The notes beneath the pieces were generated by a model that did not search any database, was not told where the DNA came from, and saw nothing but the letters and a program-made list of their open reading frames with translations. Source: Paenibacillus naphthalenovorans (lineage in GTDB: Bacteria; Bacillota; Bacilli; Paenibacillales; NBRC-103111). From it: a DNA stretch of 64,000 nt. Shown piece by piece: positions 34,268-43,818 of this stretch (within the stretch, counting starts at the first letter, position 1; each line of letters opens with the position of its first letter). The DNA is taken from assembly GCF_900099895.1 (NCBI RefSeq), contig NZ_FNDY01000003.1, forward strand, positions 1 to 64,000, in the 5' to 3' direction. The position numbers and the translations under genes are program-made.

Positions 34268-35020
34268 ATGAATCAAACCATCGAATTGTTAAAAAAGCAT
34301 CGCTCTATTCGAAAATTCAAGGAAACGGCGATACCCGAGGAGCATCTGACTGAAATCATACTGGCTGCACAAGCTGCATCGACCTCCTCGAATATTCAAG
34401 CCTACAGCGTCATTGCCGTCAAGGACCCTGAGAGGAAACGGCGGTTCGCCGGATTGGCCGGCAATCAGCAGCAAATCGTGGAGAGTCCGGTATTCCTCGT
34501 ATGGTGTGCCGACCTAAACAAAATCAGAACGGCGATTCGCCTGCACGAGGACGTGGAGCTCAAGCAGAACGTGGAGCTCTTCCTGCTCGGCACGATCGAT
34601 GCGACCCTGGCGGCCCAGAATGCCACCGTCGCGGCGGAATCGCTCGGCTACGGCATGGTCTATATCGGCGGCATCCGCAACAACCCGCAGGACGTGACGG
34701 ACTTGCTTGAGCTTCCGCAGCTGGTATATCCGGTGTTCGGCATGTGTCTGGGCGTACCGGATCAAGAGCCGGATATCCGCCCAAGATTGCCGCTGGCGGC
34801 CGTCTATCATCAGGAGGTATACAGCAAGGAAGGGCTGGAAGATGAAATTAAAGCTTATGACGAAATTACACGGCATTATTACGCCACGCGCAAAGGCGGC
34901 GGCAGGGGCGGAGAGCAGGAAACCAAGTGGTCGAAGGAAATGCTGAGAAGATTCAACGGGGAACGTCTTCGCGGTCATATGCACGATTTCCTGTTAGGCC
35001 GGGGCTTTGAGTTGAAGTAA
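34268..35020 (+). CDS. NfsA-type nitroreductase / FMN reductase
   Basis: A 250-residue flavoprotein of the NfsA/Frp family, a cytosolic homodimer binding FMN. Visible landmarks are HRSIRKFKETAIPEEHLTEI (FMN phosphate contact arginines), AQAASTSSNIQAYSVIAVKD and SLGYGMVYIGGIRNNP. Several family members reduce free FMN with NADPH and can supply FMNH2 to two-component monooxygenases. No other flavin reductase is visible in the window, so this is a plausible reductant source for the seven monooxygenases; that is inference. Expression appears controlled by the leader terminator upstream. Confidence 0.8.
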   Translation: MNQTIELLKKHRSIRKFKETAIPEEHLTEIILAAQAASTSSNIQAYSVIAVKDPERKRRFAGLAGNQQQIVESPVFLVWCADLNKIRTAIRLHEDVELKQNVELFLLGTIDATLAAQNATVAAESLGYGMVYIGGIRNNPQDVTDLLELPQLVYPVFGMCLGVPDQEPDIRPRLPLAAVYHQEVYSKEGLEDEIKAYDEITRHYYATRKGGGRGGEQETKWSKEMLRRFNGERLRGHMHDFLLGRGFELK

Positions 35021-35159
35021 AAGGCGCACACATCCATGACGATATAGAAACGATGCGTTTCGCATGAGACACAGCGGCAATACGAAAAGGCCGGCGAGTG
35101 CGGGTTAACCCATCTTCGCGTTTCGCTGATCTTAAACCTACATTTACGAGGTGTTGAAC

Positions 35160-36521
35160 ATGAGTGATTCATCCTTGGACAAGAAAGCGCATTTCAACGT
35201 GTTCCTGCGGGGGTCCGGACATCATGCCGCAGCCTGGAAGCATCCGGCTTCGAGGCCCAAGGAAGATCTGGATCTGGAGTATTACGCCAATATCGCAAGA
35301 ATAGCGGAGCGCGGCTTGTTCGATTCGCTGTTTATGGCGGACAACTACTCCGGTCTTGGCAGAAGGTTGGAGCCGTTTACGCTGCTGTCCGCGCTGGCGG
35401 CGCTGACAAAGCATGTCGGTCTGATCGCCACGGTCAGCACGACCTACAACGAACCTTACCATGTGGCGAGGAAGTTTGCTTCGCTTGATCATATCAGCAA
35501 AGGAAGGGCCGGATGGAATATTGTGACCGGTCATTCGCAGGCGGACGCGGGCAATTTCAGCAAACCGGAGCATCCCGAGGTGTCGCGGCGCTATGAGATC
35601 GGAGACGAATTCGTGGAGGTGACGAAGCAGCTTTGGGACAGTTGGGAAGAGGACGCTCTTGTGTATGATCGGGAAAACGAAGTGGCCGTCGATACGAGCA
35701 AGGTGCACGAGATCAATTTTAAAGGAACATATTATGCCGTGACGGGGCCGCTCAATATTCCAAGGCCGCCGCAAGGCTATCCGGTGCTGGTGCAGGCGGG
35801 CTCGTCCGAAAGCGGAAAGGAGCTTGCGGCGAAGACAGCGGAAGTCATATTCACGGCGCAGCAGACGCTGGGTGCGGCTCAGGAGTTTTATACGGACGTG
35901 AAGTCCCGCCTGAAGAAGTACGGCCGGACGCCGGATCAGCTTCTGATCATGCCGGGGCTCAGTCCCATTGTCGCGGATACCGAGGCGGAGGCCAAAGATA
36001 TCGAGGATGAATTTAACGCACTGCTGAATACGAAACAGATGCTGCACAAGCTATCGAACTATTTTACGGTAGATCTGTCGGATTACTCGCTGGACAGCCT
36101 CGTTCCGGTTGACAAAGCAAAACCTTACGGGTCGATTACGACCGGCATTACGAGCCGCCAGGAGGTGGTCGTTGACGCCGCCCGCCGCGACAGGATGACC
36201 ATCCGGCAGTTCATCGCCAGAAGCGCGGCGGGACACGGGCATGTGTCCTTTACCGGGTCCGTCCTGCAAACGGCGGATTTTATCGAGACGTGGATTCGCG
36301 AGAATGGGGCGGACGGTTTCAACATTTTGCCGCATATCTATTACAGCGGGCTGGAAACGTTTGTCGACAAGGTGATTCCGGAGCTGCAAAATCGGGGGCT
36401 GTTCCGTACGGCCTACGAGGGAAAGACGCTTCGTGAAAATCTCGGCCTTGCCCGGCCGGAAAACAAGAACAAGGCGATATGGGCATTGGAAAGGACAGCT
36501 TTGAAAGCTCAAAACGGTTAA
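35160..36521 (+). CDS. Luciferase-like monooxygenase (NtaA/SnaA/DszA family)
   Basis: A 453-residue flavin-dependent monooxygenase, most like 27307. It has HHAAAWKHPASRP, GLIATVSTTYNEPYHVARKF, GWNIVTGHSQADAGNFSKPE, LVQAGSSESGKELAAKTAEV and HGHVSFTGSVLQTADFIE. The ATG at 35160 follows GAGGTG; GTG 35151 is an unlikely alternative. Upstream (35021-35159) is a short leader containing GGGTTAACCC flanked by GCGA and TCGC, of unknown meaning. Confidence 0.85.
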   Translation: MSDSSLDKKAHFNVFLRGSGHHAAAWKHPASRPKEDLDLEYYANIARIAERGLFDSLFMADNYSGLGRRLEPFTLLSALAALTKHVGLIATVSTTYNEPYHVARKFASLDHISKGRAGWNIVTGHSQADAGNFSKPEHPEVSRRYEIGDEFVEVTKQLWDSWEEDALVYDRENEVAVDTSKVHEINFKGTYYAVTGPLNIPRPPQGYPVLVQAGSSESGKELAAKTAEVIFTAQQTLGAAQEFYTDVKSRLKKYGRTPDQLLIMPGLSPIVADTEAEAKDIEDEFNALLNTKQMLHKLSNYFTVDLSDYSLDSLVPVDKAKPYGSITTGITSRQEVVVDAARRDRMTIRQFIARSAAGHGHVSFTGSVLQTADFIETWIRENGADGFNILPHIYYSGLETFVDKVIPELQNRGLFRTAYEGKTLRENLGLARPENKNKAIWALERTALKAQNG

Positions 36522-36563
36522 AGCGAAACGATAACTTATAACGATCAGAGGAGGAATAAAGGT

Positions 36564-37541
36564 ATGTCTGTACAATATCGTCAATTAGGAGCAAGCGGTC
36601 TTAAAGTAAGCGAGATCAGTCTGGGAAGCTGGTTAACCTACGGAGGCTACGTAGAGCGCGAAAACGCGGTCAAATCGATTCAAAAGGCTTACAGTCTCGG
36701 TGTAAACTTCTTCGATACGGCGAATGTGTACGCCAAGGGAGAGGCGGAGAAGGTGGTGGGTGAGACGCTTCGCGCCTATCCGCGCGAATCTTATGTTCTG
36801 GCTACCAAGGTTTACGGCAAAATCGGGGATGGCCCGAATGACCGAGGCTTATCCCGCAAGCATGTGATCGAATCGGCGAATGCCAGCCTGAAGCGGCTGG
36901 GGCTGGAGTATGTGGATATCTTCTACAGCCACCGATTCGACAGTGATACGCCGCTGGAAGAGACGCTGCGGGCGTTTGACGATTTGGTGCGGCAGGGCAA
37001 GGTGCTGTACATCGGGGTTAGCGAGTGGACGGCGGCGCAGATTACGGAAGCTTTCGCGATTGCCGATAAGTATTTGCTGGACCGCATCGTGGTTAACCAG
37101 CCGATCTATAATCTGTTCGAGCGGTACATTGAGAGAGAGATTATCCCGCTCGGGCAGAAGAAAGGCTTCGGTCAGGTTGTGTTCTCGCCGCTGGCTCAAG
37201 GCTTGCTGACCGGCAAATATTCGTCGAACGGAAAGGTGCCGGAGGACTCCCGGGCCGCCAAGCATGAAAATTTCAAAAACAAAATTACGGAAGAAAGGCT
37301 GGCTAAGGTCGATCAGTTGAAAGGCATCGCTTCCGAGCTGAATATTACGGTCGCCCAGCTTTCGCTCGCCTGGATATTGCGCCAGCCGAATGTATCCAGC
37401 GCGCTGATCGGGGCAAGCCGTCCGGAGCAGGTGGAGGAGAACGTGAAGGCGTCTGGCATCGTGCTTGACGATGCGGTCCTTGAGCGTATTGCCAAAGTTA
37501 TCGATCTTGAACCTGCAGCATCGAGAAGAGGCTCATTCTAA
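36564..37541 (+). CDS. Aldo/keto reductase (Kv-beta/YhdN type)
   Basis: A 325-residue NADPH-dependent reductase. Catalytic residues appear in DTANVYAKGEAE (Asp, Tyr), VLATKVYG (Lys) and FYSHRFD (His); the cofactor loop is ALIGASRPEQVEENVKAS. RBS GAGGAGG. It follows a monooxygenase by 42 bases on the same strand, just as 12734 sits near other members, which suggests that an aldehyde product is reduced. A strong terminator ends the unit. Confidence 0.85.
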   Translation: MSVQYRQLGASGLKVSEISLGSWLTYGGYVERENAVKSIQKAYSLGVNFFDTANVYAKGEAEKVVGETLRAYPRESYVLATKVYGKIGDGPNDRGLSRKHVIESANASLKRLGLEYVDIFYSHRFDSDTPLEETLRAFDDLVRQGKVLYIGVSEWTAAQITEAFAIADKYLLDRIVVNQPIYNLFERYIEREIIPLGQKKGFGQVVFSPLAQGLLTGKYSSNGKVPEDSRAAKHENFKNKITEERLAKVDQLKGIASELNITVAQLSLAWILRQPNVSSALIGASRPEQVEENVKASGIVLDDAVLERIAKVIDLEPAASRRGSF

Positions 37542-37564
37542 TCTGTTGTCAGCTGTAATGCGAC

Positions 37565-37604
37565 AAACTCCAGTAAATGCACTTGATTTACTGGAGTTTG
37601 TTTT
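37565..37604 (+). terminator. Strong intrinsic terminator
   Basis: A perfect 14-bp stem, AAACTCCAGTAAAT with ATTTACTGGAGTTT, loop GCACTTG, then GTTTT. It separates the sulfur island from the PadR-exporter unit. Confidence 0.8.
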
Positions 37605-37644
37605 GGGGAAAAGCAGTTATAGATGCGGAATTTGGAAAAAAGGA

Positions 37645-37673
37645 TTGCCAATTAACGATATATCGCATAAAAT
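37645..37673 (+). promoter_or_regulatory. Promoter of the padR-exporter operon
   Basis: TTGCCA (37645-37650), 17-base spacer, TAAAAT (37668-37673). The spacer holds the first ACGATATATCG operator. Confidence 0.6.
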
Positions 37674-37695
37674 TCTAATTAATACGATATATCGT
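37655..37695. promoter_or_regulatory. Twin palindromic operators, probably for the PadR repressor
   Basis: ACGATATATCG at 37655-37665 within the promoter spacer and ACGATATATCGT at 37684-37695 just after the likely transcription start. The second is a perfect palindrome. Position over the promoter and next to a PadR gene points to self-repression. Confidence 0.55.
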
Positions 37696-37713
37696 TAATG
37701 GAGGCAGCACAGC

Positions 37714-38322
37714 ATGAAAAAGGAATGGCAGCAAGAGGAACGTTTATTTTTGTTTCACGGTCATGAACGGGAAGCCTTTGGTTCAGGCAGGCGGTATTTC
37801 AGCCGCGGCGGCGTGAAGTATGCGCTGCTGGAGCTGCTGCAGCAGGAGAATATGCACGGCTACCAAATGATGAAGGCGCTGGAGGAGCAATCGGGAGGTA
37901 CGTATAAGCCAAGCGCGGGCTCCATCTACCCTACGCTGCAGATGCTCAGAGATCAGGGGTTTGTCGAAGCCTACAAGGTGGACGGCAAAAAAATTTTTCA
38001 TATCACGGATGAAGGCCGCGCTTATTTACAGGAGGAGAAGGATCGTCCCGAGCTGTCCGAAGCCGGGGAGCAAGGCTGGGAGGAGCGGGAGCAAAGCCTC
38101 CCGGAAGAAGACAACGGACACTGGGAGGGCGTGCGAAGAAACCGGAGACTGACTCCTAAGGGAAAGGAACTGCTGCATCTGCTGAAGGCTGCGGAACGCG
38201 CCGCGCTGTCCGATGCGGACAAAGCCGTTGAACTGCGCGAGCTGCTCGATAACCTGCGAGATTCGCTGCGCCGGATCGTAGCGGATTCGGGCAGAAACGG
38301 CGGAGAGGGCGGGCGTCCATGA
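37714..38322 (+). CDS. PadR family transcriptional repressor
   Basis: A 202-residue regulator. The PadR winged helix runs from about residue 25 to 105: YALLELLQQENMHGYQMMKA, SGGTYKPSAGSIYPTLQML, FVEAYKVDGKKIFHITDEGR. The remainder is highly charged and helical, with an EEDNGHWEGVRRNRRLTPKG segment, and should form the dimer interface; the protein is longer at its N-terminus than the family norm. RBS GGAGG. It overlaps the exporter gene by four bases (ATGA), so it probably represses that exporter and releases DNA on drug binding. Confidence 0.85.
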   Translation: MKKEWQQEERLFLFHGHEREAFGSGRRYFSRGGVKYALLELLQQENMHGYQMMKALEEQSGGTYKPSAGSIYPTLQMLRDQGFVEAYKVDGKKIFHITDEGRAYLQEEKDRPELSEAGEQGWEEREQSLPEEDNGHWEGVRRNRRLTPKGKELLHLLKAAERAALSDADKAVELRELLDNLRDSLRRIVADSGRNGGEGGRP

Positions 38323-40151
38323 GTGACCATCCGGCGGGAGCCTTCCGGGCCGGCGGCGGATTGGGAGGCATGAGAAGATACGGCAGCGGCGAGAAAGCCA
38401 AGCCGGCCAGCATCTACGGTATGTTCGCGCGAATCTTTACGCATGCGAGGCTGGAATGGCCGGCTATCGTTACGGCGGTCGTGTGCGTGATCGCCGTTTC
38501 ACTGCTTGAATTTGTCGTCCCCCAGCTTACGCGCTACACGATCGACCATCTGATTCCCGGCAAGCGTTTCGACGGGCTGGTTCTGATTGGCGCCGGCGTT
38601 CTCGGCGCGGCCGTCATGCTGGGCGTACTGCGTTATATAAGCACGTCGCTGATGGCCTCCATCGGGCAGAAGGTGCTCTACAAGCTCCGCAATGATCTGT
38701 ATCGCCATATGCAGAGCCTTGATGTCTCATTTTTTGACCGCAACCGCACCGGGGATCTGATGTCCCGCGTAACCCATGACGTCAGCATCTTACAGCAGTT
38801 GATCTCTTCCAGCATGATGCAATTGTTTACCGATTTTTTCACGTTTACAGCTATCGCGGTGTATATGCTCTGGATTGATTGGAGGCTGACGCTGCTCCTG
38901 CTTGCGATCTTCCCGGTTATGATTTTGACGACGAAGCTGTTCGGGAAAAGAATTCGCGCCTCGTTTCGCAAGGTGCAGGAATCGATTGCCGATGTGAGCG
39001 ACCATCTGCAAAATACGCTGACCGGCATCCGGCTGATCAAATCGTTTACGGCCGAAAACTACGAGTCCGAACGATTCTCCCATCGCACCAGGGAAAACAT
39101 GGACGCCAATATTCAGGTCGTCCGCTTGCGGGCCGCGTATGAGCCGATTATCGATTTTCTTAATTTTACGGGATTGGCTATCGTGCTTGTGTTCGGGGCC
39201 TGGCTTTCGATGAAGGGACAGATGACGGTAGGCACCATCGTTGCTTTTACCGCTTATTTGCGCCTGCTGCAAAATCCGATTCGCCATTTCAGCCGGGTGA
39301 TCCATACGATCCAGCAATCGGCGGCCGCGTATGAACGCATTATGGAAGTAATGAATACGAAGGCCGATATTTGGGAGAAGGAGGACGCGATTGCGCTGCC
39401 TCCCGTGCGCGGGCATATCGTATTCCGGAACGTGAATTTTGCTTATTCGCGCGAGTCGGAAGTGCTGTCCGGATTCAATCTGGAGCTGGAGGCCGGCAAG
39501 GTTACGGCTTTGGTCGGTTCATCAGGCTCCGGCAAGACGACGATCGCGCATCTGATTCCCCGCTTCTACGATCCGCAAGCCGGGGACATTACGATAGACG
39601 GTTACTCCCTGAAGGATGTGACTCTCTCCTCCCTTAGAGAGCAGATCGGCATCGTATCGCAGGATATTGTATTGTTCAACGGGACGATCATCGAAAACAT
39701 CCGTTACAGCAACAGCCATGCGACGGAAGAGGAGGTCAGGGCGGCAGCGGGGGCGGCCAGCGCCAGCGGATTTATCGAGGCATTCCCGCAGGGCTACGAT
39801 ACGCCAATTGGCGAACGCGGCGTCAAGCTGTCGGGCGGGCAAAAGCAGCGGATATCCATCGCAAGGGCCATCCTGAAAAATCCGCGCGTCATTATTCTCG
39901 ATGAAGCGACGGCTTCGCTCGATACCGAATCGGAGCAGCATATCCAGGAGGCGTTGGCGCGGCTGCTGAAAGGGCGCACCTGTCTGGTGATCGCCCACCG
40001 GCTATCGACGATCCAGCAGGCGGACCGCATTCATGTGCTGGAGCAAGGCCGCATCGTTGAGAGCGGGACGCACGAAGAGCTGCTGCGCCTGCAAGGCCGC
40101 TACAGCCGGCTCTATGCATTGCAATTTCCGCAAACGAAAGCGGTGAGATAA
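38319..40151 (+). CDS. ABC exporter half-transporter (membrane domain plus ATPase)
   Basis: A 610-residue exporter with six transmembrane helices (about residues 45-335) and a C-terminal ATPase: Walker A GSSGSGKTT, signature LSGGQKQR, Walker B VIILDEATASLD, switch IAHRLST. All catalytic residues are intact, so it can work as a homodimer. The coupling helix block DVSFFDRNRTGDLMSRVTHD is typical of multidrug exporters. It is the second gene of the PadR operon. Confidence 0.85.
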   Translation: MSDHPAGAFRAGGGLGGMRRYGSGEKAKPASIYGMFARIFTHARLEWPAIVTAVVCVIAVSLLEFVVPQLTRYTIDHLIPGKRFDGLVLIGAGVLGAAVMLGVLRYISTSLMASIGQKVLYKLRNDLYRHMQSLDVSFFDRNRTGDLMSRVTHDVSILQQLISSSMMQLFTDFFTFTAIAVYMLWIDWRLTLLLLAIFPVMILTTKLFGKRIRASFRKVQESIADVSDHLQNTLTGIRLIKSFTAENYESERFSHRTRENMDANIQVVRLRAAYEPIIDFLNFTGLAIVLVFGAWLSMKGQMTVGTIVAFTAYLRLLQNPIRHFSRVIHTIQQSAAAYERIMEVMNTKADIWEKEDAIALPPVRGHIVFRNVNFAYSRESEVLSGFNLELEAGKVTALVGSSGSGKTTIAHLIPRFYDPQAGDITIDGYSLKDVTLSSLREQIGIVSQDIVLFNGTIIENIRYSNSHATEEEVRAAAGAASASGFIEAFPQGYDTPIGERGVKLSGGQKQRISIARAILKNPRVIILDEATASLDTESEQHIQEALARLLKGRTCLVIAHRLSTIQQADRIHVLEQGRIVESGTHEELLRLQGRYSRLYALQFPQTKAVR

Positions 40152-40180
40152 CGAACCTTCAGACAGGAAGTGATCGTTTT

Positions 40181-41944
40181 TTGAAATCCCAACGAATACT
40201 GGCCGATTTTTTTCGGAAAACGTGGTACATCTACTTGTTCTCGTTGATATTTCATCTGATTTCCAACCTGATCCATGTTTATTTTCCCAAGCTGTTGGGG
40301 CAATTCACCGACAAGCTGCAGTTGGGCGAGCTGACCCGCGGCATGATTGTCGATTACAGCTTGCTGCTTTTGCTGGTCGGCATAGGTCATGTGCTTTTCC
40401 ACGGAACGGCCCTCTATTTGGTCATGTATGTCGGCAGAAAGTTCGAATATCTTGTCCGTGGCCGCTTGTTCCGGCATTTTACGCAAATGAGCGAGCGGTT
40501 TTATTCCAAAAACGGCGTCGGCAAACTGCTCAGCTACTTTATGAATGACGTGACGGCTGTCCGGGAATCGATCTCGATGGGATTCAATTCAACGGCCAAC
40601 GCAATCATGCTGCTGGTGGCGGCTGTCACCATGATGATCGTCAGCGGCATTCCCTATTATTTGATTGCCGTCTCCGTATTCCCGCTGCTGCTTATTCCGT
40701 TAATCGTCGTTTATTTGGGACCCATTATAAGGAAGCGATCCCTGGAGGTGCAGGAGGCGCTTGGCCGAATGACCGAAACGGCGGAGGAACAGTTCGGCGG
40801 CATCCGCGTCACGAAGAAATTTGCGGTGGAAGACATTATGGAGCGGCGCTTCGGCAAAACGGTGGAGCGTATTCGCCAAAACCAACTGCGGCTCGTGCGG
40901 GTATCGTCCTTCTTTCAGGCGCTTATTCCGTTTCTCGGTACGATCGCGCTGATTACCGCGCTTGCTTTTGGCGGTTATCTGACGGTTACGAAGCACATTA
41001 CGCTCGGTAATTTCGTTGCCTTGACGCTCTATGTCCGCATGCTGATGAATCCGCTGCAGCAGATCGGCAACGTCATCAATACCATCCAGCGCTCCCGGGC
41101 TTCGCTCGAAAGGCTGAATGAGCTGCTCTCGCAGCAATCGGATATCGTGGAGCCGGAGAATGCGAAGTCCATCGATCTGTCTGCGGCGGGCATAAGGGTG
41201 GAGAATCTTTCGTTTGCATACGGCGCATCCTCTCATCAGGTGCTGAAAAATATCAATTTGCATATCAGGCCCGGGAAGACGCTCGGCATCATCGGCCGTA
41301 CGGGCAGCGGAAAGACGACCCTGATGAAGCTGCTGCTGCGCACCTACGATCCGCCGACGGGAACGATATGGTACGGAAATACGGATGTCAGGGAGATGTC
41401 GCTTGAGAGCTTGCGCAGCCAAGTCGCGTACGTTCCCCAAGACGGCTTTTTGTTCAGTACGACGATTAGGGAAAATATTGCTTTCTATCAGCGCGATACG
41501 GAGTTTGAAAATGTAGAATCCGCCGCGCGCCAAGCCCAAATTTACAACCATATCGTCGATTTGCCGGACCGGTTCGAAACCAGGCTGGGTGAGAGGGGAT
41601 TGACGTTGTCCGGTGGACAGCGGCAGCGGACCAGTCTGGCCCGCGGGCTGATCAAGAACGCTCCGGTTATGATTCTGGACGATAGCGTCAGCGCGGTAGA
41701 CGCCGTGACGGAGAAGGATATTATCGATTCGATCCAAAAAGAGAGAAGAGGGAAAACTACGATTATTATTGCGCATCGCATCAGCGCGATCAAACACGCG
41801 GATGAAATCATAGTGCTCGATGAAGGCGTGATCGTACAGCGCGGGACGCATTCGGAACTGCTGCAGGAACAAGGGTTTTATGCTGAGCTTCATGCCATAC
41901 AGGAGGAGGGGAGCCAGCATGCGACCGCCACAAGCCATTCATAA
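40181..41944 (+). CDS. ABC exporter half-transporter with degenerate Walker B (heterodimer subunit)
   Basis: A 587-residue half-transporter. Walker A GRTGSGKTT and signature LSGGQRQR are normal, but Walker B reads VMILDDSVSAVD, with aspartate where the catalytic glutamate belongs. That is the pattern of the non-catalytic partner in heterodimers such as YheI/YheH. TTG start behind AGGAAG. It overlaps the next gene, its probable partner, by 26 bases. Confidence 0.85.
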   Translation: MKSQRILADFFRKTWYIYLFSLIFHLISNLIHVYFPKLLGQFTDKLQLGELTRGMIVDYSLLLLLVGIGHVLFHGTALYLVMYVGRKFEYLVRGRLFRHFTQMSERFYSKNGVGKLLSYFMNDVTAVRESISMGFNSTANAIMLLVAAVTMMIVSGIPYYLIAVSVFPLLLIPLIVVYLGPIIRKRSLEVQEALGRMTETAEEQFGGIRVTKKFAVEDIMERRFGKTVERIRQNQLRLVRVSSFFQALIPFLGTIALITALAFGGYLTVTKHITLGNFVALTLYVRMLMNPLQQIGNVINTIQRSRASLERLNELLSQQSDIVEPENAKSIDLSAAGIRVENLSFAYGASSHQVLKNINLHIRPGKTLGIIGRTGSGKTTLMKLLLRTYDPPTGTIWYGNTDVREMSLESLRSQVAYVPQDGFLFSTTIRENIAFYQRDTEFENVESAARQAQIYNHIVDLPDRFETRLGERGLTLSGGQRQRTSLARGLIKNAPVMILDDSVSAVDAVTEKDIIDSIQKERRGKTTIIIAHRISAIKHADEIIVLDEGVIVQRGTHSELLQEQGFYAELHAIQEEGSQHATATSHS

Positions 41945-43745
41945 TTGGCAGATGGATCAGAAGGCCGATCTTAACCAGCCGGAACAAAAGCCGCAATATA
42001 TCTCGGCCTTTCGGGCTTTGTCAGGGTATATCAGGCTGCATCTATGGGCGTTTATCGGCGTTTTTTGCTGTACGCTCATTGCGATTTTATCCGAACTGCT
42101 GCAGCCTTTCTTAATGAAAATCGCGATTGACGACAATCTGCTGGCGGGCAAAAACGACTACAAGGGCTTGCTTGTGATTTGCGCCATTTACCTGGCCTTG
42201 TCCCTGTCCAGCTTTGTGTTCACTTATCTGCAAAGCAATTTGCTCCAGCATATCGGCCAAAGCATTGTCGCGCGCATTCGCAACCAGCTGTTCGGCCATA
42301 TCATGAAACAATCGATGCGTTACTTCGACCGGATGTCCAGCGGCAGTCTGATCACCCATGTATCGAGCGATACGGAAGCGTTGAACCAGTTTTTCAACCA
42401 GGTGCTGCTCAGTTTGTTCCGGGACGGCCTTACGCTGATCTTTATTATCGTGATGATGTTCCAGCTTGATACGACGCTGGCGCTTTACTGCCTGATCTTA
42501 TTGCCGATTATATCGCTGGTGGCCATCGCTTTCCGCTCCTTTATGAGAACGACCTATCAGCTTGCAAGAACGAGGTTGTCCCGAATGGTGGCGTTCGTAG
42601 CGGAAAATCTGTCCGGCATGAATCTGATCCAGGTGTTCCACCAGCAAATGGAGCAGGAGAAGCAGTTTAATGAACGAAACGGATCGTACTTCAAAGCCAA
42701 TATCAGAGAAATTCGGACCAATGTCGTGTTTGGCCGGACGTTTGATATTTTGAGCAATCTCTCGATTGCGTTCGTCACTTGGATCGGGGGAAGCGCCGTA
42801 CTGGATCACAATCTGGAATTTGGCGTCCTCTATGCGTTTATTACTTACATCCGGCAGTTTTTCCAGCCGATCAATACGATTACCCAGCAGTGGAATACGC
42901 TGCAATCGGCTACCGTCGCCGTTTCCCGGATATGGACGGTGTTCGACAGCAAGCCGGACATTACCGATCGTGCGGAGCAGCGGGAGGTCCTGCTTCCGGA
43001 GAAGGTGAAGGGGCGCATCGACTTTGACGACATTTCTTTCTCTTATGAAGAGGGCATTCCGATTATCCGCAAGCTGGATTTGCATATTGAGCCGGGCGAG
43101 CTGATCGGCGTGGTTGGGACGACCGGCGCGGGTAAAAGCTCGCTCATCAGCCTGCTGTGCCGCTTCTATGATGTGAAGGAAGGCCGTATCCGGATTGACG
43201 GGACGGATGTGCGCGATATTCCGCAGTCTACGCTTCACAGGGTCGTCGGCCTGGTCCAGCAGGAGCCGTTTCTATACTCGGGCAGCATCATCGATAACGT
43301 CCGAATGTTCGACGAATCAATCACCCGCGAGGAGGTTATTCAGGCTTGTGAGTTTGTGGGCGCGGATTCCATCATTCAAAAGCTGCGCAACGGCTATGAT
43401 ACTCTGCTGTCGGAGCGGGGCAGCGGCTTGTCTGCCGGGGAGCGGCAGATGATCTCCTTCGCCAGAATTATCGTGTTCAAACCAAAGATTCTCATTCTGG
43501 ATGAGGCAAGCGCCAATCTGGATTCGCATACGGAGCAGCTGATCCAGAACGCGCTTCATGTCGTCTCGCAGAACCGGACGACGATCGTGATCGCGCACCG
43601 GCTGTCAACGATTATGCAGGCCGACCGGATTATCGTGATGAGCCGCGGCGAAATTGTGGAGCAGGGCAGCCACAAGCAGCTGCTGGCGTGCGGCGGCCAT
43701 TACCGGGAGCTGTATGAGCATTCGCAGGGGCATGTCGCGGTTTAG
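41919..43745 (+). CDS. ABC exporter half-transporter with intact Walker B (heterodimer subunit)
   Basis: A 608-residue half-transporter. Walker A is GTTGAGKSS and Walker [13 protein letters not shown] is intact, but the signature is LSAGERQM, altered from LSGGQ. Together with the degenerate Walker B of its neighbour, this predicts one functional and one degenerate ATP site. The start is the ATG at 41919 behind GGAGGAGGGG, inside the end of the upstream gene. Export substrate unknown, probably drugs or lipophilic compounds. Confidence 0.85.
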   Translation: MRPPQAIHNWQMDQKADLNQPEQKPQYISAFRALSGYIRLHLWAFIGVFCCTLIAILSELLQPFLMKIAIDDNLLAGKNDYKGLLVICAIYLALSLSSFVFTYLQSNLLQHIGQSIVARIRNQLFGHIMKQSMRYFDRMSSGSLITHVSSDTEALNQFFNQVLLSLFRDGLTLIFIIVMMFQLDTTLALYCLILLPIISLVAIAFRSFMRTTYQLARTRLSRMVAFVAENLSGMNLIQVFHQQMEQEKQFNERNGSYFKANIREIRTNVVFGRTFDILSNLSIAFVTWIGGSAVLDHNLEFGVLYAFITYIRQFFQPINTITQQWNTLQSATVAVSRIWTVFDSKPDITDRAEQREVLLPEKVKGRIDFDDISFSYEEGIPIIRKLDLHIEPGELIGVVGTTGAGKSSLISLLCRFYDVKEGRIRIDGTDVRDIPQSTLHRVVGLVQQEPFLYSGSIIDNVRMFDESITREEVIQACEFVGADSIIQKLRNGYDTLLSERGSGLSAGERQMISFARIIVFKPKILILDEASANLDSHTEQLIQNALHVVSQNRTTIVIAHRLSTIMQADRIIVMSRGEIVEQGSHKQLLACGGHYRELYEHSQGHVAV

Positions 43746-43818
43746 CGTCATTGCCGCTGCTTCCAAATTATATCGGCACATGCCGCGAGGTCATTTGATC
43801 ATAGAGGAGGCTGGAGAC

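Noticed and set aside
12734..37541. Sulfoquinovose sulfo-ASMO pathway
   Set aside because: Aldo/keto reductases, sugar-type importers and monooxygenases occur, but the monooxygenases are of the NtaA/SnaA/DszA type rather than SsuD/SmoC type and no recognisable sulfoquinovosidase is present; kept only as a loose analogy.
40700..41938. Minus-strand frame of 412 codons
   Set aside because: Antisense to an ABC exporter with all motifs in the right frame.
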